Shown here in pieces: positions 63,645-64,000 of a stretch of 64,000 nucleotides of DNA. The stretch spans positions 3,100,001 through 3,164,000 of the forward strand of contig NEEC01000012.1 of NCBI GenBank assembly GCA_002189035.1. The letters run 5' to 3'. How positions within the stretch are numbered: the first letter of the stretch is position 1; each line of letters starts with the position of its first letter. Source of the stretch: Utricularia gibba. Lineage: Eukaryota; Streptophyta; Magnoliopsida; Lamiales; Lentibulariaceae. Below the pieces are notes generated by a model, which was not told the DNA's origin, searched no databases, and saw nothing but the letters and a program-made list of their open reading frames with translations. Made by a program: the position numbers and the translations under genes.

Positions 63645-64000
63645 CTAGAAATCGTCGCCGCCATAGTCACCTGCCTCGAAGTCGTCTTCGACCCGTTCCG
63701 CCGCCTCGTCGGCGATGTGATCCTCCAGTTTATCGAACCCCTCGGCTAGCGCCAGGCCTCCCAGGGCGCCGGCCACTGCACCGACCGCCAGTCCCGTTCC
63801 CATCCCCCCAAATTTGCTCTTCTTCTTCTCCTCGTACACGGGCGCTGGCTGCTGCTGCTGCCCGTAGTACCCTCCCTGCTGCTGCTGCTGCCCATAGTAA
63901 CCGCCGTGGACTGCGTAGCTCGGCGCTGGGGGCCGTAGGCAGATCCCGGATATCCAGAAGGCGGCGCAGCGTACGGCACCGCGTCGTGTGGTCTTCCGTA
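63645..64000 (-). CDS. SRC2-like Pro/Gln/Gly-rich protein, C-terminal part, one-base frameshift
   Basis: Partial at the window edge. The upstream part reads [21 protein letters not shown]; the downstream part, in another frame, reads [19 protein letters not shown], a second [29 protein letters not shown] and a tail ending GDYGGDDF with stop at 63645. They join if one base is added to the G run at 63928-63932. The XYPP/GYY/poly-Q linker followed by a glycine-alanine helix ([20 protein letters not shown]) is like the C-terminus of cold-regulated SRC2/C2-domain proteins, though the C2 domain itself would lie outside the window. The family call is moderate. Confidence 0.6.
   Translation of the reverse strand, partial: RKTTRRGAVRCAAFWISGICLRPPAPSYAVHGGYYGQQQQQGGYYGQQQQPAPVYEEKKKSKFGGMGTGLAVGAVAGALGGLALAEGFDKLEDHIADEAAERVEDDFEAGDYGGDDF

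Noticed and set aside
1-64000. tRNA, rRNA or miRNA hairpin genes
   Set aside because: No tRNA cloverleaf or rRNA segment was seen; the only tRNA-like strings are the retrotransposon primer binding sites. Hairpin RNAs cannot be excluded by eye.

Overview
This is a nuclear genome window from a flowering plant, most likely a eudicot. It shows spliced genes with GT-AG introns and plant-specific families (gibberellin 20-oxidase, class B heat stress factor, remorin, LTI65/RD29-type protein, DCR-type BAHD acyltransferase, plant-type TPP2). Intergenic DNA is AT-rich, and two nearly identical Ty3/gypsy chromovirus LTR retrotransposons are present. The species cannot be named from the sequence alone.

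Layout. 1-378 (-): 5' exon of a gibberellin 20-oxidase, cut by the window edge. 931-1272 (-): decayed urease accessory protein UreF fragment. 3395-4453 (-): class B heat stress transcription factor with a one-base frameshift. 5342-6249 (-): membrane steroid-binding protein (MAPR). 6439-10841 (-): complete 12-exon MSH3. 11027-18106 (-): full-length retrotransposon inserted 185 bp upstream of the MSH3 ATG. 18323-19677 (-): remorin. 21551-24274 (+): NT-C2/coiled-coil protein. 24938-29169 (-): 19-exon beta-galactosidase with a C-terminal lectin domain. 31930-32115 (-): relic of PIG-H exon 1. 32704-34412 (+): LTI65/RD29-like stress gene with ABRE/G-box promoter elements and an internal exon duplication. 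34724-36087 (+): intact PIG-H. 37185-37475 (-): probable DUF3511 protein. 39105-49062 (-): 34-exon tripeptidyl peptidase II. 51978-53307 (+): two tandem broken copies of the last exons of a KIN-10/KIF22-like kinesin in very AT-rich DNA. 53728-60228 (-): second copy of the retrotransposon, truncated in its 5' LTR. 60594-62016 (-): DCR/PEL3-like acyltransferase. 63645-64000 (-): C-terminal part of an SRC2-like glycine/glutamine/proline-rich protein.

Exon structures were derived by reading donor and acceptor sites on both strands and checking that phases close. For MSH3, TPP2, beta-galactosidase, remorin, MAPR, PIG-H, the NT-C2 protein and the acyltransferase, all exons join in frame with no internal stop.

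The most notable signals are: (1) a recent chromovirus pair in which each copy carries one different single-base loss in a C run; (2) similar single-base losses in G/C runs in three host genes, which points to assembly error or shared slippage; (3) a same-strand retrotransposon placed directly upstream of the mismatch repair gene MSH3; (4) a rearranged kinesin tail with helix-hairpin-helix exons in the AT-rich desert; (5) an inverted decayed PIG-H exon on the far side of the LTI65-like gene. I did not find anything I can defend as an entirely new biological system.
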